From assembly GCF_000172795.2 (NCBI RefSeq), contig NZ_CP020947.1, positions 499,001 through 563,000 on the forward strand: a DNA stretch of 64,000 bases, written 5' to 3'. Shown here in pieces: positions 50,628 through 60,222 of the stretch (position 1 is its first letter; the number at the start of each line of letters is the position of its first letter). The notes below the pieces were generated by a model, which was not told where the DNA came from, ran no database searches, and saw only the letters and a list, made by a program, of their open reading frames with translations. The DNA is from Rhizobium sp. CIAT894. Its GTDB lineage: Bacteria > Pseudomonadota > Alphaproteobacteria > Rhizobiales > Rhizobiaceae. Both the position numbers and the translations under genes were made by a program.

Positions 50628-50651
50628 ATTGACGTTTACGAAAACGTCAAT
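50628..50651. promoter_or_regulatory. TTGACGT dyad before the nitronate monooxygenase gene
   Basis: ATTGACGT and ACGTCAAT (8-bp perfect arms, 8-bp spacer). The left part also reads TTGACGTTTACG, which is 12 of the 16 bases of the fadD site (reverse strand TTGACGTTTACGTCAA). It is probably a site for the same regulator. Confidence 0.7.
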
Positions 50652-50901
50652 CTCATAACAGAGAAGAAAAGACGATAAAAGAGCGGCTGCCATGCCTTCG
50701 CCGATTTCACCGCGAATATATCAGTCCGAGACAGCTCATCATATAAGGTCCGCAAGCGCTGAAACCTGCCGATTATCCCCGCCGATCAACCGCGGCCCGC
50801 CCGCGCAAGGCTTGCGGTTTGCCGCACTTGCCGCTACCGAATTTTGATGGAGAACGGCGGGGATTGCAGTCCGATGCCGAGTTCAAGGTGAAGGACTTGA
50901 C

Positions 50902-52101
50902 GTGAGCGGATTAGAAACGGCCATCAGAACAGCGCTCGACAATTCCGAGCGCGACAATCCGGAGGTTCGAGCGAGGATCTATCAGTCGGCCCGCCAGGCG
51001 CTGGAAGCCGGCCTTCGCAAGCAGGATATCACCGATACCGAGGTCGTCGCCCATCACCGCCATCGCCTGGAAACCACCATCCACGCCATCGAAAGCGAGG
51101 AGCGCGACCGCCTTCACCCGCGCCAGAGGCCACCTGAAGTGCCCGTGCCGCCGGTCGTTGAAATGCCGGCGCCGCCGGTTCATCGCAGTGATGTGGCCGA
51201 TATCGACAATCTCATCGACGGCCCCGCGGCAGATGCACGGAGCCGCGCTCCCGAGGTGGCCCACAGCCGCCGCGACGATTTCAGCCTCGACGACGTGCAC
51301 GCCGGCAGTACCGACCATCTGGCTGCGGCCCCGGTCGGCGACGAGCGGCTTGCCCGCGGCCAGCGCGCCACCGACATGGATTTCCGCCCGGAGCGGGCGG
51401 CAGGCCGCCGCAAGCCGCGCAAATTCTTTTCGAGGCTTCTCGTCTGGTGCGTGCTGCTCGCCTTCATCGGCATCGGCGCCTGGTGGGCGCATACGTCAGG
51501 CCTGCTGCTGACGGCGGCCGAACGTGACACCAGCGTCGCCAACCCGCCGGCCAGCACCCAGCCGGAGGATTTCACCGGCAATGACGACAGCGCCGCAAAG
51601 GCGACCCCTCACACCGACGAACCGGTGACCATCGATCCGCAGAACAGTTTTTCGGCCGATTGGATCCCGCTGTTCAAGCCCGACGACGCCGACAAGATCC
51701 AGAGCGGCCCGCGGGCGCGCACCGAAAAAATCGCCGAGAATGACGGTCCCGCCATCCGCCTGATTTCTGAGAGCGGTGCAGCCGATGGCAATATCGCCAT
51801 CAGCGTGCCGCCTTCGGTGCTGCAGCAGCTTGCCGGCAAATCCTCGACGATCGCGCTGACGCTGCAGTCGACCAGCGACGAGCCGACGCAGGTCACCGTC
51901 GAATGCAATTTCCAGTCGCTCGGCAATTGCGCCCGCCATCGCTTCAACGTCACCCGGGAGAAATCGGATGCGCTGCTGCAGGTGAAGTTCGACCGCTCGC
52001 TGGCGCCGAATGCGCCTGGCACGCTTGTCATCAACAGCGATCTCGACGGCAAGGCGCGCGGCATCAACCTCTTCGCCATCCGCATCCTGCCGGGGCAATG
52101 A
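50902..52101 (+). CDS. Hypothetical membrane-anchored protein with long cytoplasmic and periplasmic parts
   Basis: A 399-residue protein. Residues 1-75 are helical (TAIRTALDNSERDNPEVRAR, QSARQALEAGLRKQDITDTE); residues 75-170 are Pro/Arg/Asp-rich and probably disordered. One membrane helix (KFFSRLLVWCVLLAFIGIGA, about residues 173-193) is followed by a periplasmic part with a C-terminal beta domain (about 260-399, ending GKARGINLFAIRILPGQ). Such proteins are conserved in rhizobia without a known role. It starts at GTG (50902) and is monocistronic. Confidence 0.75.
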   Translation: MSGLETAIRTALDNSERDNPEVRARIYQSARQALEAGLRKQDITDTEVVAHHRHRLETTIHAIESEERDRLHPRQRPPEVPVPPVVEMPAPPVHRSDVADIDNLIDGPAADARSRAPEVAHSRRDDFSLDDVHAGSTDHLAAAPVGDERLARGQRATDMDFRPERAAGRRKPRKFFSRLLVWCVLLAFIGIGAWWAHTSGLLLTAAERDTSVANPPASTQPEDFTGNDDSAAKATPHTDEPVTIDPQNSFSADWIPLFKPDDADKIQSGPRARTEKIAENDGPAIRLISESGAADGNIAISVPPSVLQQLAGKSSTIALTLQSTSDEPTQVTVECNFQSLGNCARHRFNVTREKSDALLQVKFDRSLAPNAPGTLVINSDLDGKARGINLFAIRILPGQ

Positions 52102-52109
52102 TGTGGAAT

Positions 52110-52250
52110 TGCCACCTTTTATTTTACGCGATCCTCACGCAAAACCGCTGGCTCATTTGGTGAAATTCTTCCGGGCGTCTCGCCTCTTGCTCATCTCGCC
52201 CCCCACTCTCCGTCATACTCGGGCTTGACCCGAGTATCCATGCCGCAAGC
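52110..52250. repeat. Composite mosaic repeat of about 140 bp, including a CTCCGTCAT hairpin
   Basis: Starting with TTGCCACCTTTTATTTTACG and continuing through GCAAAACCGCTGGCTCATTT and CTTCCGGGCGTCTCGCCTCT to the hairpin CCCCACTCTCCGTCATACTC. The whole closely matches the reverse complement of 61981-62116. It lies directly after the stop codon of the preceding gene. Confidence 0.82.
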
Positions 52251-52310
52251 GCTTCGCTTGAATTTGTTGGGCGGCGGTCGCCTCAGTTCAACAGAAATGA
52301 AGTGCTCACC

Positions 52311-52356
52311 CGCATGGATCCTCGGGTCAAGCCCGAGGACGACGGAGGGTGGGGAG
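52311..52356. repeat. Intergenic hairpin repeat (CTCCGTCAT family)
   Basis: CGCATGGATCCTCGGGTCAA then GCCCGAGGACGACGGAGGGT and GGGGAG. Inverted relative to the hairpin at 52199-52250, making an inverted pair. Confidence 0.85.
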
Positions 52357-52450
52357 CCTGTGTGGCAGTAGCGCGAGCGCGCGGTGATTTTGTGCCAGCC
52401 TCGGCGAAGCCAATGGCCCGGCTTTCCGCTCGCCGGCTGTTTCAGAAAAC

Positions 52451-53332
52451 CTATTTCAAGAATCCATGCCCGGAGCCGATGATCTGCTCATCGACAGTGC
52501 CGAGCACCTTCTTGTCCTTGCCGTCATAATCCATCCGGTTCAGCATGTGGCGGATCAGTTCGAGCCGCCCCCGCCGCTTGTCGTTGGCGCGGATCACCGT
52601 CCAGGGCGCAAAATCCGTATGGGTCTCCTTGAGCATCCGATCGCGCTTGTCGCTGTAATCGTCCCATTTCGTCAGCGCCGCTATATCCATCGACGATAGT
52701 TTCCAGACTTTCAGCGGGTCGTGCCGGCGGTCGTGGAAGCGTTTCAGCTGCATCTCGCGGCCGATATCGAGATAGAATTTGAAGAAGAAGATGCCCTCAT
52801 GGGCGATGATTTTTTCAAGCTGCGGCGCCTGTTTGAGAAAATCCTCGTATTGCTGCGGCGTGCAGAAGCCCATGACCGGTTCGACGCCGGCGCGGTTGTA
52901 CCAGGAGCGGTCGAACAGCACGAATTCGCCCGCGGTCGGAAACTGCGCGACATAACGCTGGAAATACCATTGCCCCTGTTCGCGCTCGGTCGGTTTCGTC
53001 AACGCCACGACGCGGGCAAGGCGAGGGTTCATATTCGCCGCGGAGGCCGAGATCGCCCCGCCCTTGCCGGCTGCATCGCGGCCTTCGAACAGCGCCATCA
53101 CCCGCTTGCCTGATGCCTGCAGCCAGAACTGCACCTTGACGAGTTCCACCTGCAGCCTTTCCAGCTGCTCGACATAGTCCTCTTCCTTGAGTTTCTTCTT
53201 GTAGGGAAATTCGCCGGATTCAAGCGCGTGTTCCTCCACCCAATCCGGCAGAACGGGATCGTCGACATCGAAGATGCGTTTCTCTCCGCGAATATCCAGC
53301 GCCACGGCCCTGCTTTCGACGTCCTCGCCCAT
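52451..53332 (-). CDS. ppk2: Polyphosphate kinase 2
   Basis: A 293-residue PPK2, class I, one-domain enzyme using polyphosphate to phosphorylate nucleoside diphosphates (or the reverse). Walker A is [13 protein letters not shown], Walker B region is [20 protein letters not shown], and the lid has [20 protein letters not shown] followed by PLKVWKLS. The start at 53332 follows GAGGAGAAGCAC. It diverges from phoR, the sensor of phosphate starvation, which suggests a role in mobilising stored polyphosphate, though no full Pho box was seen in the shared spacer. Confidence 0.93.
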   Translation of the reverse strand: MGEDVESRAVALDIRGEKRIFDVDDPVLPDWVEEHALESGEFPYKKKLKEEDYVEQLERLQVELVKVQFWLQASGKRVMALFEGRDAAGKGGAISASAANMNPRLARVVALTKPTEREQGQWYFQRYVAQFPTAGEFVLFDRSWYNRAGVEPVMGFCTPQQYEDFLKQAPQLEKIIAHEGIFFFKFYLDIGREMQLKRFHDRRHDPLKVWKLSSMDIAALTKWDDYSDKRDRMLKETHTDFAPWTVIRANDKRRGRLELIRHMLNRMDYDGKDKKVLGTVDEQIIGSGHGFLK

Positions 53333-53477
53333 GTGCTTCTCCTCAGCCCGATCGGTTCTTTCTCTCAGGCGAACACAGTTACCGTTGAAAATCAAATCTT
53401 TCGCGGTCGGCCGATAATTTTTCGTGGGTTTCGGCTGCGGCCCTTCGCATCACGGCGGCCTCCGGAAAATTTCTGTC

Positions 53478-54797
53478 ATGAATTGCCGCTATCAGGCAGA
53501 GTTCAATATAAATATAAACGAATCGACGCCGCGAGGGCACTTGCAAGACGAAACATCGTGGACAACCAGCCTGTTGGCGCGCATCCGGCGCGAGCGGCCG
53601 GTGCTGCTTGCGGCAATCCTCAGCGCCCTTGTCGCCCTTGCCGCTAGCATGAACAAATGGGTTGTGTTTGGTCTCCTGCTGGCCATGGTCCTGACCGCGC
53701 TGTTCAAGGAGGCGCCTGTTATCAAGGCCGAAGCCGTCGAGCCGGCGAAGATCGAGCCGGAGGCGCCACCGAGCCGGCTGCCTGAAATTTCCGCCACGCT
53801 TTCCGGCCTCGACATCCCGGTCATGGTGCTGTCGGACGACGCCTCGGTGCTCTTCCAGAACCGCGCCGCTGAAAAGGCCTTTGGCGAGATGGCGCTCGGC
53901 GCCCATATATCGGCCCGCCTGCGCTCGCCTGGTGTGCTCGACATGGTGCGCGAAACCATCGCCACCAACGCCCCGAACCAGATCGAGCATGCCGAGCGGC
54001 TGCCCTCCGAGCGCGTCTATATCGTGCGCAGCGCGCCCATCGAATTCGCGGCCGAAGAGGGCGTGCGCGAGCGTTACTTCATCCTCTCCTTCCGCGATAT
54101 TTCAGAGGTCCGCCGCATCGATCGCATGCGGTCGGATTTCGTCGCCAATGCCAGCCACGAGCTGCGCACGCCGCTTGCCTCGCTACGCGGCTTCATCGAG
54201 ACCATCCAGGGGCCGGCGAAGAACGATCTGAAGGCGCAGGCGCGTTTCCTCGCCATCATGTTCGATCAGACGACGCGCATGAGCCGGCTGGTCGACGATC
54301 TTTTGTCGCTGTCGCGCCTCGAGCTGAAATCGCACATCGCCCCGGACGAGAAGATCGATCTGGTGCCGCTGCTCGGCCATGTCAGGGATTCGCTGGTGCC
54401 GCTGGCAAGGGATGTCGGCGTCGCCATCAACCTGCATCTTCCCGATGGCAAGGTCGAGGTGCTGGGAGACCGCGACGAGCTTGTCCAGGTCTTCGAGAAC
54501 CTGATGGAAAATGCCTGCAAATACGGCCAGGAGGGGGAGGTCGTCGATGTCTGGCTGAAGAACGGCGCCGGTGAGCCCGTCGAGGTCAGCATCATCGACA
54601 AGGGGCCGGGCATTCCGGCCGAGCATGTGCCGCGCCTGACCGAGCGCTTCTACCGCGTCAGCATCGAGGACAGCCGCTCGAAAAAAGGCACCGGCCTCGG
54701 CCTCGCCATCGTCAAACACATCCTCACCCGCCACCGCGCCCGCCTGATCGTCAAATCCGAAGTCGGCAAGGGCACGGATTTTACCGTCCGCTTCTGA
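53478..54797 (+). CDS. phoR: Phosphate regulon sensor histidine kinase
   Basis: A membrane-bound histidine kinase of about 439 residues. Two N-terminal hydrophobic helices (VLLAAILSALVALAAS and KWVVFGLLLAMVLTALF) are followed by a PAS-like domain (about 105-205). The kinase core has H-box DFVANASHELRTPLASLRGF, N-box FENLMENACKYG, G1 IIDKGPGIP and G2 KKGTGLGLAIVKHIL. It phosphorylates PhoB, encoded at 61074. The gene heads a phoR-pstSCAB-phoU-phoB cluster. The ATG at 53478 is one of several possible starts and lacks a strong ribosome site. Confidence 0.92.
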   Translation: MNCRYQAEFNININESTPRGHLQDETSWTTSLLARIRRERPVLLAAILSALVALAASMNKWVVFGLLLAMVLTALFKEAPVIKAEAVEPAKIEPEAPPSRLPEISATLSGLDIPVMVLSDDASVLFQNRAAEKAFGEMALGAHISARLRSPGVLDMVRETIATNAPNQIEHAERLPSERVYIVRSAPIEFAAEEGVRERYFILSFRDISEVRRIDRMRSDFVANASHELRTPLASLRGFIETIQGPAKNDLKAQARFLAIMFDQTTRMSRLVDDLLSLSRLELKSHIAPDEKIDLVPLLGHVRDSLVPLARDVGVAINLHLPDGKVEVLGDRDELVQVFENLMENACKYGQEGEVVDVWLKNGAGEPVEVSIIDKGPGIPAEHVPRLTERFYRVSIEDSRSKKGTGLGLAIVKHILTRHRARLIVKSEVGKGTDFTVRF

Positions 54798-54832
54798 CGT
54801 GTCCCATGCGAGGTCTGCGGGGAGCGGAGAGG

Positions 54833-54931
54833 TTGCCGCATGTCCCTTCTCCCCAGCGGGGGTCCGAAGGACGGGCGAGACCGGTGGCTCGCCCAGGCTG
54901 GTGGCCCGCAGGGTCGGATGAGGGGCCACGC
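54833..54931. repeat. RIME-like palindromic repeat, long form
   Basis: TGCCGCATGTCCCTTCTCCC, CAGCGGGGGTCCGAAGGACG, and at the far end GCAGGGTCGGATGAGGGGCC. Resembles the copy at 32886-33032 in having GGGGGTCCGAAGGACGG inside. Confidence 0.8.
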
Positions 54932-55011
54932 GGACATCCTTTAAGTAATTCCCCTTTCAGCAAGCGGATGGTCTAAACCCGCATGAGGACATTGGAAAGA
55001 CCTACGTCGCT

Positions 55012-55080
55012 GGCCCCCTCATCCGCCCTACGGGCACCTTCTCCCCGAGGGGAGAAGAGGGAGTCGAGAGGTTGCGGCAC
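55012..55080. repeat. RIME-like palindromic repeat
   Basis: GGCCCCCTCATCCGCCCTAC, GGGCACCTTCTCCCCGAGGG and GAGAAGAGGGAGTCGAGAGG. Nearly identical to 22219-22275. Confidence 0.88.
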
Positions 55081-55235
55081 GTGCCCCTTCACTCGTTTGC
55101 GGGCGTCCGGCAACCGATGGGCCGCTTATGAAAAATTTTGCAATGCCAGGTCGAGTATGCGGTCCAAACTTTGCCGCCCGCCGACGTGATTGGCTGAATG
55201 CCGTATAATTTATAATTTAAAAACAACAACATAAA

Positions 55236-55264
55236 CTGTCACAAATGTTTCACCGATTTGACAT
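55236..55264 (+). promoter_or_regulatory. Pho box with three 7-bp repeats upstream of pstS
   Basis: CTGTCAC-AAAT-GTTTCAC-CGAT-TTGACAT: three heptamers in the 11-bp phasing of PhoB sites (consensus CTGTCAT with 4-bp spacers). It lies about 110-140 bp upstream of the pstS start in an AT-rich promoter region, so PhoB should activate pstSCAB from here under phosphate limitation. Confidence 0.88.
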
Positions 55265-55372
55265 AAAAGGACGGTGCTTACAGCGCTAAGAGAGTCCCGC
55301 CGATGAAAAAAGGCACTGCGAGGGCCTCTCTAAAGGCCGCACTCACACAAGCCCAATGCCGGGAGATTTCTA

Positions 55373-56407
55373 ATGAACACCTTCAAGCTCACCGTTGCCG
55401 CGCTCGCTGCAACCGCTGCTTTCGCTGGCGCTGCTGCCGCCCGCGACCAGATTCAGGTTGCTGGTTCGTCCACCGTCCTGCCTTACGCAAAGATCGTTGC
55501 CGAATCCTTCGGCGAAACCTTCACCAACTTCAAGACGCCGGTCGTTGAATCCGGCGGCACGGGCGCTGGCCTGAAGGAATTCTGCAAGGGCGTCGGCGAA
55601 GACACCATCGACATCGCCAACGCTTCGCGCCCGATCAACAAGAACGAAGCCGAAGCCTGCAAGGCTGCCGGCGTGACCGACATTCAGGAAGTCAAGATCG
55701 GTTATGACGGCATCGTCTTCGCAACCGACGCTTCCAACCCTGACGTTGCCTACGTTCCCGCAGACATCTACAAGGCCCTCGCAGCCCAGGTCGTCGTCGA
55801 CGGCAAGCTCGTCGCCAACCCTTACAAGAAGTGGTCTGAAGTCAACCCGAAGCTTCCGGCTGTTGATATCGCTGCTTACATCCCGGGCGAAAAGCACGGC
55901 ACCCGCGAAGTCTTCGAACAGAACGTTCTGGCCGCCGGCTGCAAGGCTTCGGGCGCTGTCGACGTTATCGCCAAGGAAATCTCCGACAAGGCCGCCCAGG
56001 GCAAGGCTTGCGTCGCAGTCCGCAAGGACGGCGCTGCAGTCGACATCGATGGCGACTATCCGGAAACCCTCGCACGCATCGCCGCCAACAAGACCGGCGT
56101 CGGCGTATTCGGCCTTTCCTTCTATGAAAACAATGCCGACAAGCTCAAGGTTGCCAGCGTGAACGGTATCGTTCCGTCGACCGAAACCATTGCCAACGGC
56201 ACCTACCCGGTTTCCCGTCCGCTGTTCTTCTACGTCAAGAAGGCACATCTCGGCGCCGTTCCGGGCCTGAAGGAATATGTCAACTTCTTCGTATCCGACC
56301 AGATGATCGGCCCCGACGGCCCGCTGGCTGAATACGGCCTGGTTGCCGCTCCGGATGCCGAGCGCGACGCGATCCGCAAGGACGTCGAAGCCGGTAAGTC
56401 CATGTAA
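55373..56407 (+). CDS. pstS: Phosphate ABC transporter, periplasmic phosphate-binding protein
   Basis: A 344-residue PstS-type protein. The signal peptide is MNTFKLTVAALAATAAFAGA, cut after AAA-R. Phosphate-binding segments are IQVAGSSTVLPYAKIVAESF, VVESGGTGAGLKEFCKGVGE, IDIANASRPINKNEAEACKA and PGEKHGTREVFEQNVL. The gene follows the triple Pho box. Codon use (many GCT/GTT) differs somewhat from neighbours, in line with strong expression. A GC-rich hairpin without a T-run (56415-56445) follows the stop, suiting differential expression from pstCAB. Confidence 0.95.
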   Translation: MNTFKLTVAALAATAAFAGAAAARDQIQVAGSSTVLPYAKIVAESFGETFTNFKTPVVESGGTGAGLKEFCKGVGEDTIDIANASRPINKNEAEACKAAGVTDIQEVKIGYDGIVFATDASNPDVAYVPADIYKALAAQVVVDGKLVANPYKKWSEVNPKLPAVDIAAYIPGEKHGTREVFEQNVLAAGCKASGAVDVIAKEISDKAAQGKACVAVRKDGAAVDIDGDYPETLARIAANKTGVGVFGLSFYENNADKLKVASVNGIVPSTETIANGTYPVSRPLFFYVKKAHLGAVPGLKEYVNFFVSDQMIGPDGPLAEYGLVAAPDAERDAIRKDVEAGKSM

Positions 56408-56414
56408 TAATTTT

Positions 56415-56445
56415 GCCGGCGCGGTGTCTCAAAACCCGCGCCGGC
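56415..56445 (+). other. Stable hairpin between pstS and pstC
   Basis: GCCGGCGCGG and CCGCGCCGGC form a perfect 10-bp stem around an 11-base loop (TGTCTCAAAAC). There is no following T-run, so it is more likely a message-stabilising or attenuating hairpin than a full terminator. Confidence 0.75.
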
Positions 56446-56546
56446 ATTGCCTTATTCCTTCGCGCGCCGGCGTTTCCGGTGCTGCAGGGTTGAATTCATT
56501 CCGCATGATTGGGCTTTTTGGGGCTGCGGGCCTGGGGACGTAACGA

Positions 56547-58028
56547 ATGAGCACATCCATCATACTTTTGTGCCTTGTGGTGATCGGCGCCGCCGCCTAT
56601 CTTGTCGCGCGCAGCCGGGCCGCAGCACTTGCCGGAGGCAGATCCTCCGCATTGCATTCACGGCCGGCCTATTACGGCGCCTATGCGGCGATCTGGGCGG
56701 TTCTTCCCGCCCTCATCGTCCTCTGCGTCTGGCTCTCGGTCAGCCCCGGCATCATCCAATCCGCGGTTCGCGGCGGTTTTCCTGCCGAGGTCAAGACACA
56801 AGCCGCCGTCGAGCAGGATCTCGGCTATTCCATGGTGGCGACCGTCGCCCGCGGCCTGACGATGCTGACGGCGGATGAAACCGCCGCCCTCGCCGGCGAT
56901 CCGGCCGCTCTCCAGGCCAAGCTCAGCGAAAAGGGCGTACCGCTTGCCGGCCAGCCCCAGCCTTACATGCTCGACGCCGCCAAGACGCTCAACGCCATGA
57001 GCGCGACGAGCCGCCTCGCCATGACCGCGGTCGTCTTCATTCTGGCCGTTGCCGGCGCCTTCTATGCGCTGCGCGCCATCGCGCCCCGCTTCCGCGCCCG
57101 CAACCGGGTCGAGCGCGTCATGCTCTGGGGCCTGCTGCTCGCCTCGTCGATCGCCATCCTGACGACGATCGGCATCGTGCTGTCCATGCTGTCGGAAGCC
57201 GCACGCTTCTTTGCCGCCGTTCCCGCCGCCGATTTCTTCTTCGGCACCGTCTGGGATCCGCGTTTTGCCGGCGCCGGCAGCTCGTCCTTCGGCCAGTTCG
57301 GCCTAATCCCGCTCCTGCTCGGCACGCTCTATATCGGCCTGGTCGCCATGCTGGTCGCCGTCCCCGTCGGCCTCTTTGCCGCCATCTACATGGCCGAATA
57401 CGCCTCGCCGAAGCTGCGCGGCGTCGCCAAGCCGCTGCTCGAAGTGCTGGCCGGCATCCCGACGATCGTCTACGGCTTCTTCGCGCTCGTCACCGTCGGC
57501 CCGTTCCTGCGCGATTTCTCGGCTCAGATCAGCGGCCTGCTCTCCGGCAGCTACACCAACTTCATTCAGGCACAGAGCGTTCTGACCGCCGGTATCGTCA
57601 TGGGCATCATGCTGATCCCTTACGTTTCCTCGCTGTCGGACGACATCATCACCGCCGTGCCGCGGGCCCTGCGTGACGGTTCGCTCGGTCTCGGCGCCAC
57701 CCGCTCCGAAACCATCAAGAAGGTGGTTCTGCCGGCCGCTCTTCCCGGCATCGTCGGCGCATTGCTGATGACGGCCTCGCGCGCCATCGGCGAAACCATG
57801 ATCGTCGTGCTGGCCGCCGGTGTCGCCGCCCGCATCCAGATCAACCCCTTCGAGCCGATGACGACGGTGACCGTCAAGATCGTCAACCAGCTGACAGGCG
57901 ACCTCGAGTTCACCTCGCCGCAGACGCTGGTTGCCTTCGCCCTCGGCATCACGCTGTTCTGCATCACGCTTTGCCTCAACATCTATGCGCTCTACATCGT
58001 GCGCAAATACCGGGAGCAGTACGAATGA
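56547..58028 (+). CDS. pstC: Phosphate ABC transporter permease PstC
   Basis: A 493-residue permease, longer than E. coli PstC because of an N-terminal extension with two or three helices and a periplasmic loop (residues about 1-215). The BPD_transp_1 domain (about 255-485) has YMAEYASPKLRGVAKPLLEV, LAGIPTIVYGFFALVTVGPF and the EAA loop SLGLGATRSETIKKVVLPAA followed by LPGIVGALLMTASRAIGETM. The long form is typical of alphaproteobacteria. The stop overlaps pstA by four bases. Confidence 0.94.
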   Translation: MSTSIILLCLVVIGAAAYLVARSRAAALAGGRSSALHSRPAYYGAYAAIWAVLPALIVLCVWLSVSPGIIQSAVRGGFPAEVKTQAAVEQDLGYSMVATVARGLTMLTADETAALAGDPAALQAKLSEKGVPLAGQPQPYMLDAAKTLNAMSATSRLAMTAVVFILAVAGAFYALRAIAPRFRARNRVERVMLWGLLLASSIAILTTIGIVLSMLSEAARFFAAVPAADFFFGTVWDPRFAGAGSSSFGQFGLIPLLLGTLYIGLVAMLVAVPVGLFAAIYMAEYASPKLRGVAKPLLEVLAGIPTIVYGFFALVTVGPFLRDFSAQISGLLSGSYTNFIQAQSVLTAGIVMGIMLIPYVSSLSDDIITAVPRALRDGSLGLGATRSETIKKVVLPAALPGIVGALLMTASRAIGETMIVVLAAGVAARIQINPFEPMTTVTVKIVNQLTGDLEFTSPQTLVAFALGITLFCITLCLNIYALYIVRKYREQYE

Positions 58029-59347
58029 CGGATATTGTTTCTCCCACAACAGGCGTCACCGTCTCCAAGGCGCCGGCGCGCCGCGATATCGGCATCAAGC
58101 GCCGCTACGCCGCCGAGCGCCGGTTCCAGGCCTATGGCATCGCCGCCATCGCCTTCGGCCTGATCTTCCTGTTCATCCTGCTGTGGACGGTGATCGGCAA
58201 GGGCTACACCGCCTTCCAGCAGACGGCGATCACCCTGCCGATCGAATTCACCGAGAAGACGATCGACCCGAACAACAAGCGCGCGACCGATCCTTCGGTG
58301 CTGGTCGCCGCCAATTACCCGGTTCTGCTGCGCGATGCGATCGTCAAGCAGCTGAACATCAATGCGTCGAGCAAGCCTGACGTGCGCGATGCAACGGCCA
58401 TGCTCTCCAAGGGTGCGCCGATCCAGCTGCGCGACATGGTCGTCGCCGACCCGTCGATCATCGGCAAGACCGTCAATGTCACGGTGCTCGCCGACGCCAA
58501 TATCGACAGCGCCAACAAGGGCCAGATCGATCTCTCCGTCGATGAGAAGAACCGCAAGGTCAACGACAAGCAGGTTGGCTGGATGAACCAGCTGAAGGCG
58601 AGCGGGGCTCTCCACAAGCAGTTCAACACCGGCCTCTTCGTCAACGGTAATTCCAGCCGTCCGGAGGCCGCAGGCCTCGGCGTCGCCCTCATCGGCTCGC
58701 TCTACCTGATGCTGATCGTGCTGGCGCTCTCCCTGCCGATCGGTGTCGCCGCCTCGATCTATCTCGAGGAGTTTGCCCCGAAGAACCGGCTGACGGATCT
58801 GATCGAGGTCAACATCAACAACCTCGCCGCGGTTCCGTCGATCGTCTACGGTCTGCTCGGCCTTTCCGTCTTCATCAATTTCGTCGGCCTGCCGCGTTCG
58901 GCCTCGCTGGTCGGCGGCCTGGTGCTGACGCTGATGACCCTGCCGACGATCATCATCGCGACGCGCGCGGCTCTGCGCGCCGTGCCGCCGTCGATCCGCG
59001 CCGCAGCCCTTGGTCTCGGCGCCTCGAAGATGCAGATGGTGTTCCACCATGTTCTGCCGCTCGCCATGCCCGGCATCTTGACCGGCACGATCATCGGCCT
59101 TGCGCACGCGCTCGGCGAAACCGCGCCGCTGCTCCTCATCGGCATGGTCGCCTTCGTCGCCAACGCGCCGACGACGCCGCTCGATCCCTCGACGGCCCTG
59201 CCGGTGCAGGTCTATATGTGGGCCAACGAGGCGGAACGCGCCTTCGTCGAACGGACTTCGGGTGCCATCATCGTCCTGCTCCTGTTCCTGATCGTCATGA
59301 ACATGGGCGCCATCCTCTTGCGTCGTCGCTTCGAGCGCCGCTGGTAA
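58025..59347 (+). CDS. pstA: Phosphate ABC transporter permease PstA
   Basis: A 440-residue permease with a large N-terminal periplasmic part (about residues 60-220) after the first helix, again the long alphaproteobacterial form. The transport domain has IYLEEFAPKNRLTDLIEVNI, NNLAAVPSIVYGLLGLSVFI, and the EAA loop AALGLGASKMQMVFHHVLPL followed by AMPGILTGTIIGLAHALGET. ATGA overlap with pstC shows translational coupling. It pairs with PstC as the phosphate channel. Confidence 0.94.
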   Translation: MTDIVSPTTGVTVSKAPARRDIGIKRRYAAERRFQAYGIAAIAFGLIFLFILLWTVIGKGYTAFQQTAITLPIEFTEKTIDPNNKRATDPSVLVAANYPVLLRDAIVKQLNINASSKPDVRDATAMLSKGAPIQLRDMVVADPSIIGKTVNVTVLADANIDSANKGQIDLSVDEKNRKVNDKQVGWMNQLKASGALHKQFNTGLFVNGNSSRPEAAGLGVALIGSLYLMLIVLALSLPIGVAASIYLEEFAPKNRLTDLIEVNINNLAAVPSIVYGLLGLSVFINFVGLPRSASLVGGLVLTLMTLPTIIIATRAALRAVPPSIRAAALGLGASKMQMVFHHVLPLAMPGILTGTIIGLAHALGETAPLLLIGMVAFVANAPTTPLDPSTALPVQVYMWANEAERAFVERTSGAIIVLLLFLIVMNMGAILLRRRFERRW

Positions 59348-59362
59348 ACGGAGTTAAACATC

Positions 59363-60178
59363 ATGAACATGTTGACCGAAGCTGCAGTTGAAAAGGCGCT
59401 GGATCAGAAGATGAGCAACGTCCCGTATAAGATGATCGGCCAGGATGTCTCGGTTTACTACGGCGAGAAGCGCGCGCTTTTCGATGTGAACCTGAACATC
59501 CGCGAAAACACCGTAACCGCGCTGATCGGCCCGTCGGGCTGCGGCAAGTCGACCTTCCTGCGGAGCCTGAACCGCATGAACGACACGATCGACGGCTGCC
59601 GCGTCGCCGGCAAGATCACCCTCGACGGCGACGATATCTATGATCCCGATATCGACGTCGTCGAACTGCGCGCCCGCGTCGGCATGGTCTTCCAGAAGCC
59701 GAACCCGTTCCCGAAGACGATCTACGAAAACGTCTCCTACGGCCCGCGCATCCATGGCCTTGCCAAGTCGAAGGCCGATCTCGACCAGATCGTCGAGACC
59801 AGCCTGCAGCGCGCCGGCCTCTGGAACGAGGTCAAGGACCGCGTGCACGAATCCGGCACCGGCCTGTCGGGCGGCCAGCAGCAGCGTCTCTGCATTGCGC
59901 GCGCCGTCGCCGTCAGCCCCGAAGTCATCCTGATGGACGAGCCCTGCTCGGCGCTTGACCCGATCGCCACCGCCAAGGTCGAGGAGCTGATCCACGAGCT
60001 GCGCGAGAATTACACGATCGTCATCGTCACCCACTCCATGCAGCAGGCCGCGCGCGTCTCGCAGCGCACCGCCATGTTCCACCTCGGCAATCTCGTCGAG
60101 GAGAACGACACCGACAAGATGTTCACCAATCCCGACGACCCGCGCACCCAGGACTACATCATGGGCCGCTTCGGCTGA
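59363..60178 (+). CDS. pstB: Phosphate ABC transporter ATP-binding protein
   Basis: A 271-residue PstB. Walker A is GPSGCGKST, followed by the PstB-specific [30 protein letters not shown] is the Q-loop region; the signature is [17 protein letters not shown] and Walker B is [20 protein letters not shown]. The H-loop is [12 protein letters not shown]. It hydrolyses ATP to drive phosphate import and also takes part in signalling to PhoR. It lies 15 bp after pstA. Confidence 0.96.
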   Translation: MNMLTEAAVEKALDQKMSNVPYKMIGQDVSVYYGEKRALFDVNLNIRENTVTALIGPSGCGKSTFLRSLNRMNDTIDGCRVAGKITLDGDDIYDPDIDVVELRARVGMVFQKPNPFPKTIYENVSYGPRIHGLAKSKADLDQIVETSLQRAGLWNEVKDRVHESGTGLSGGQQQRLCIARAVAVSPEVILMDEPCSALDPIATAKVEELIHELRENYTIVIVTHSMQQAARVSQRTAMFHLGNLVEENDTDKMFTNPDDPRTQDYIMGRFG

Positions 60179-60222
60179 TTTTGGCGACAGCAAGCCTTCC
60201 CTTTATTCGAGGATAAAGCCCC

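Noticed and set aside
53333..53477. Pho box between ppk2 and phoR
   Set aside because: A single CTGTCAT heptamer occurs next to the phoR start, but no second phased heptamer follows, so I do not call a Pho box here.
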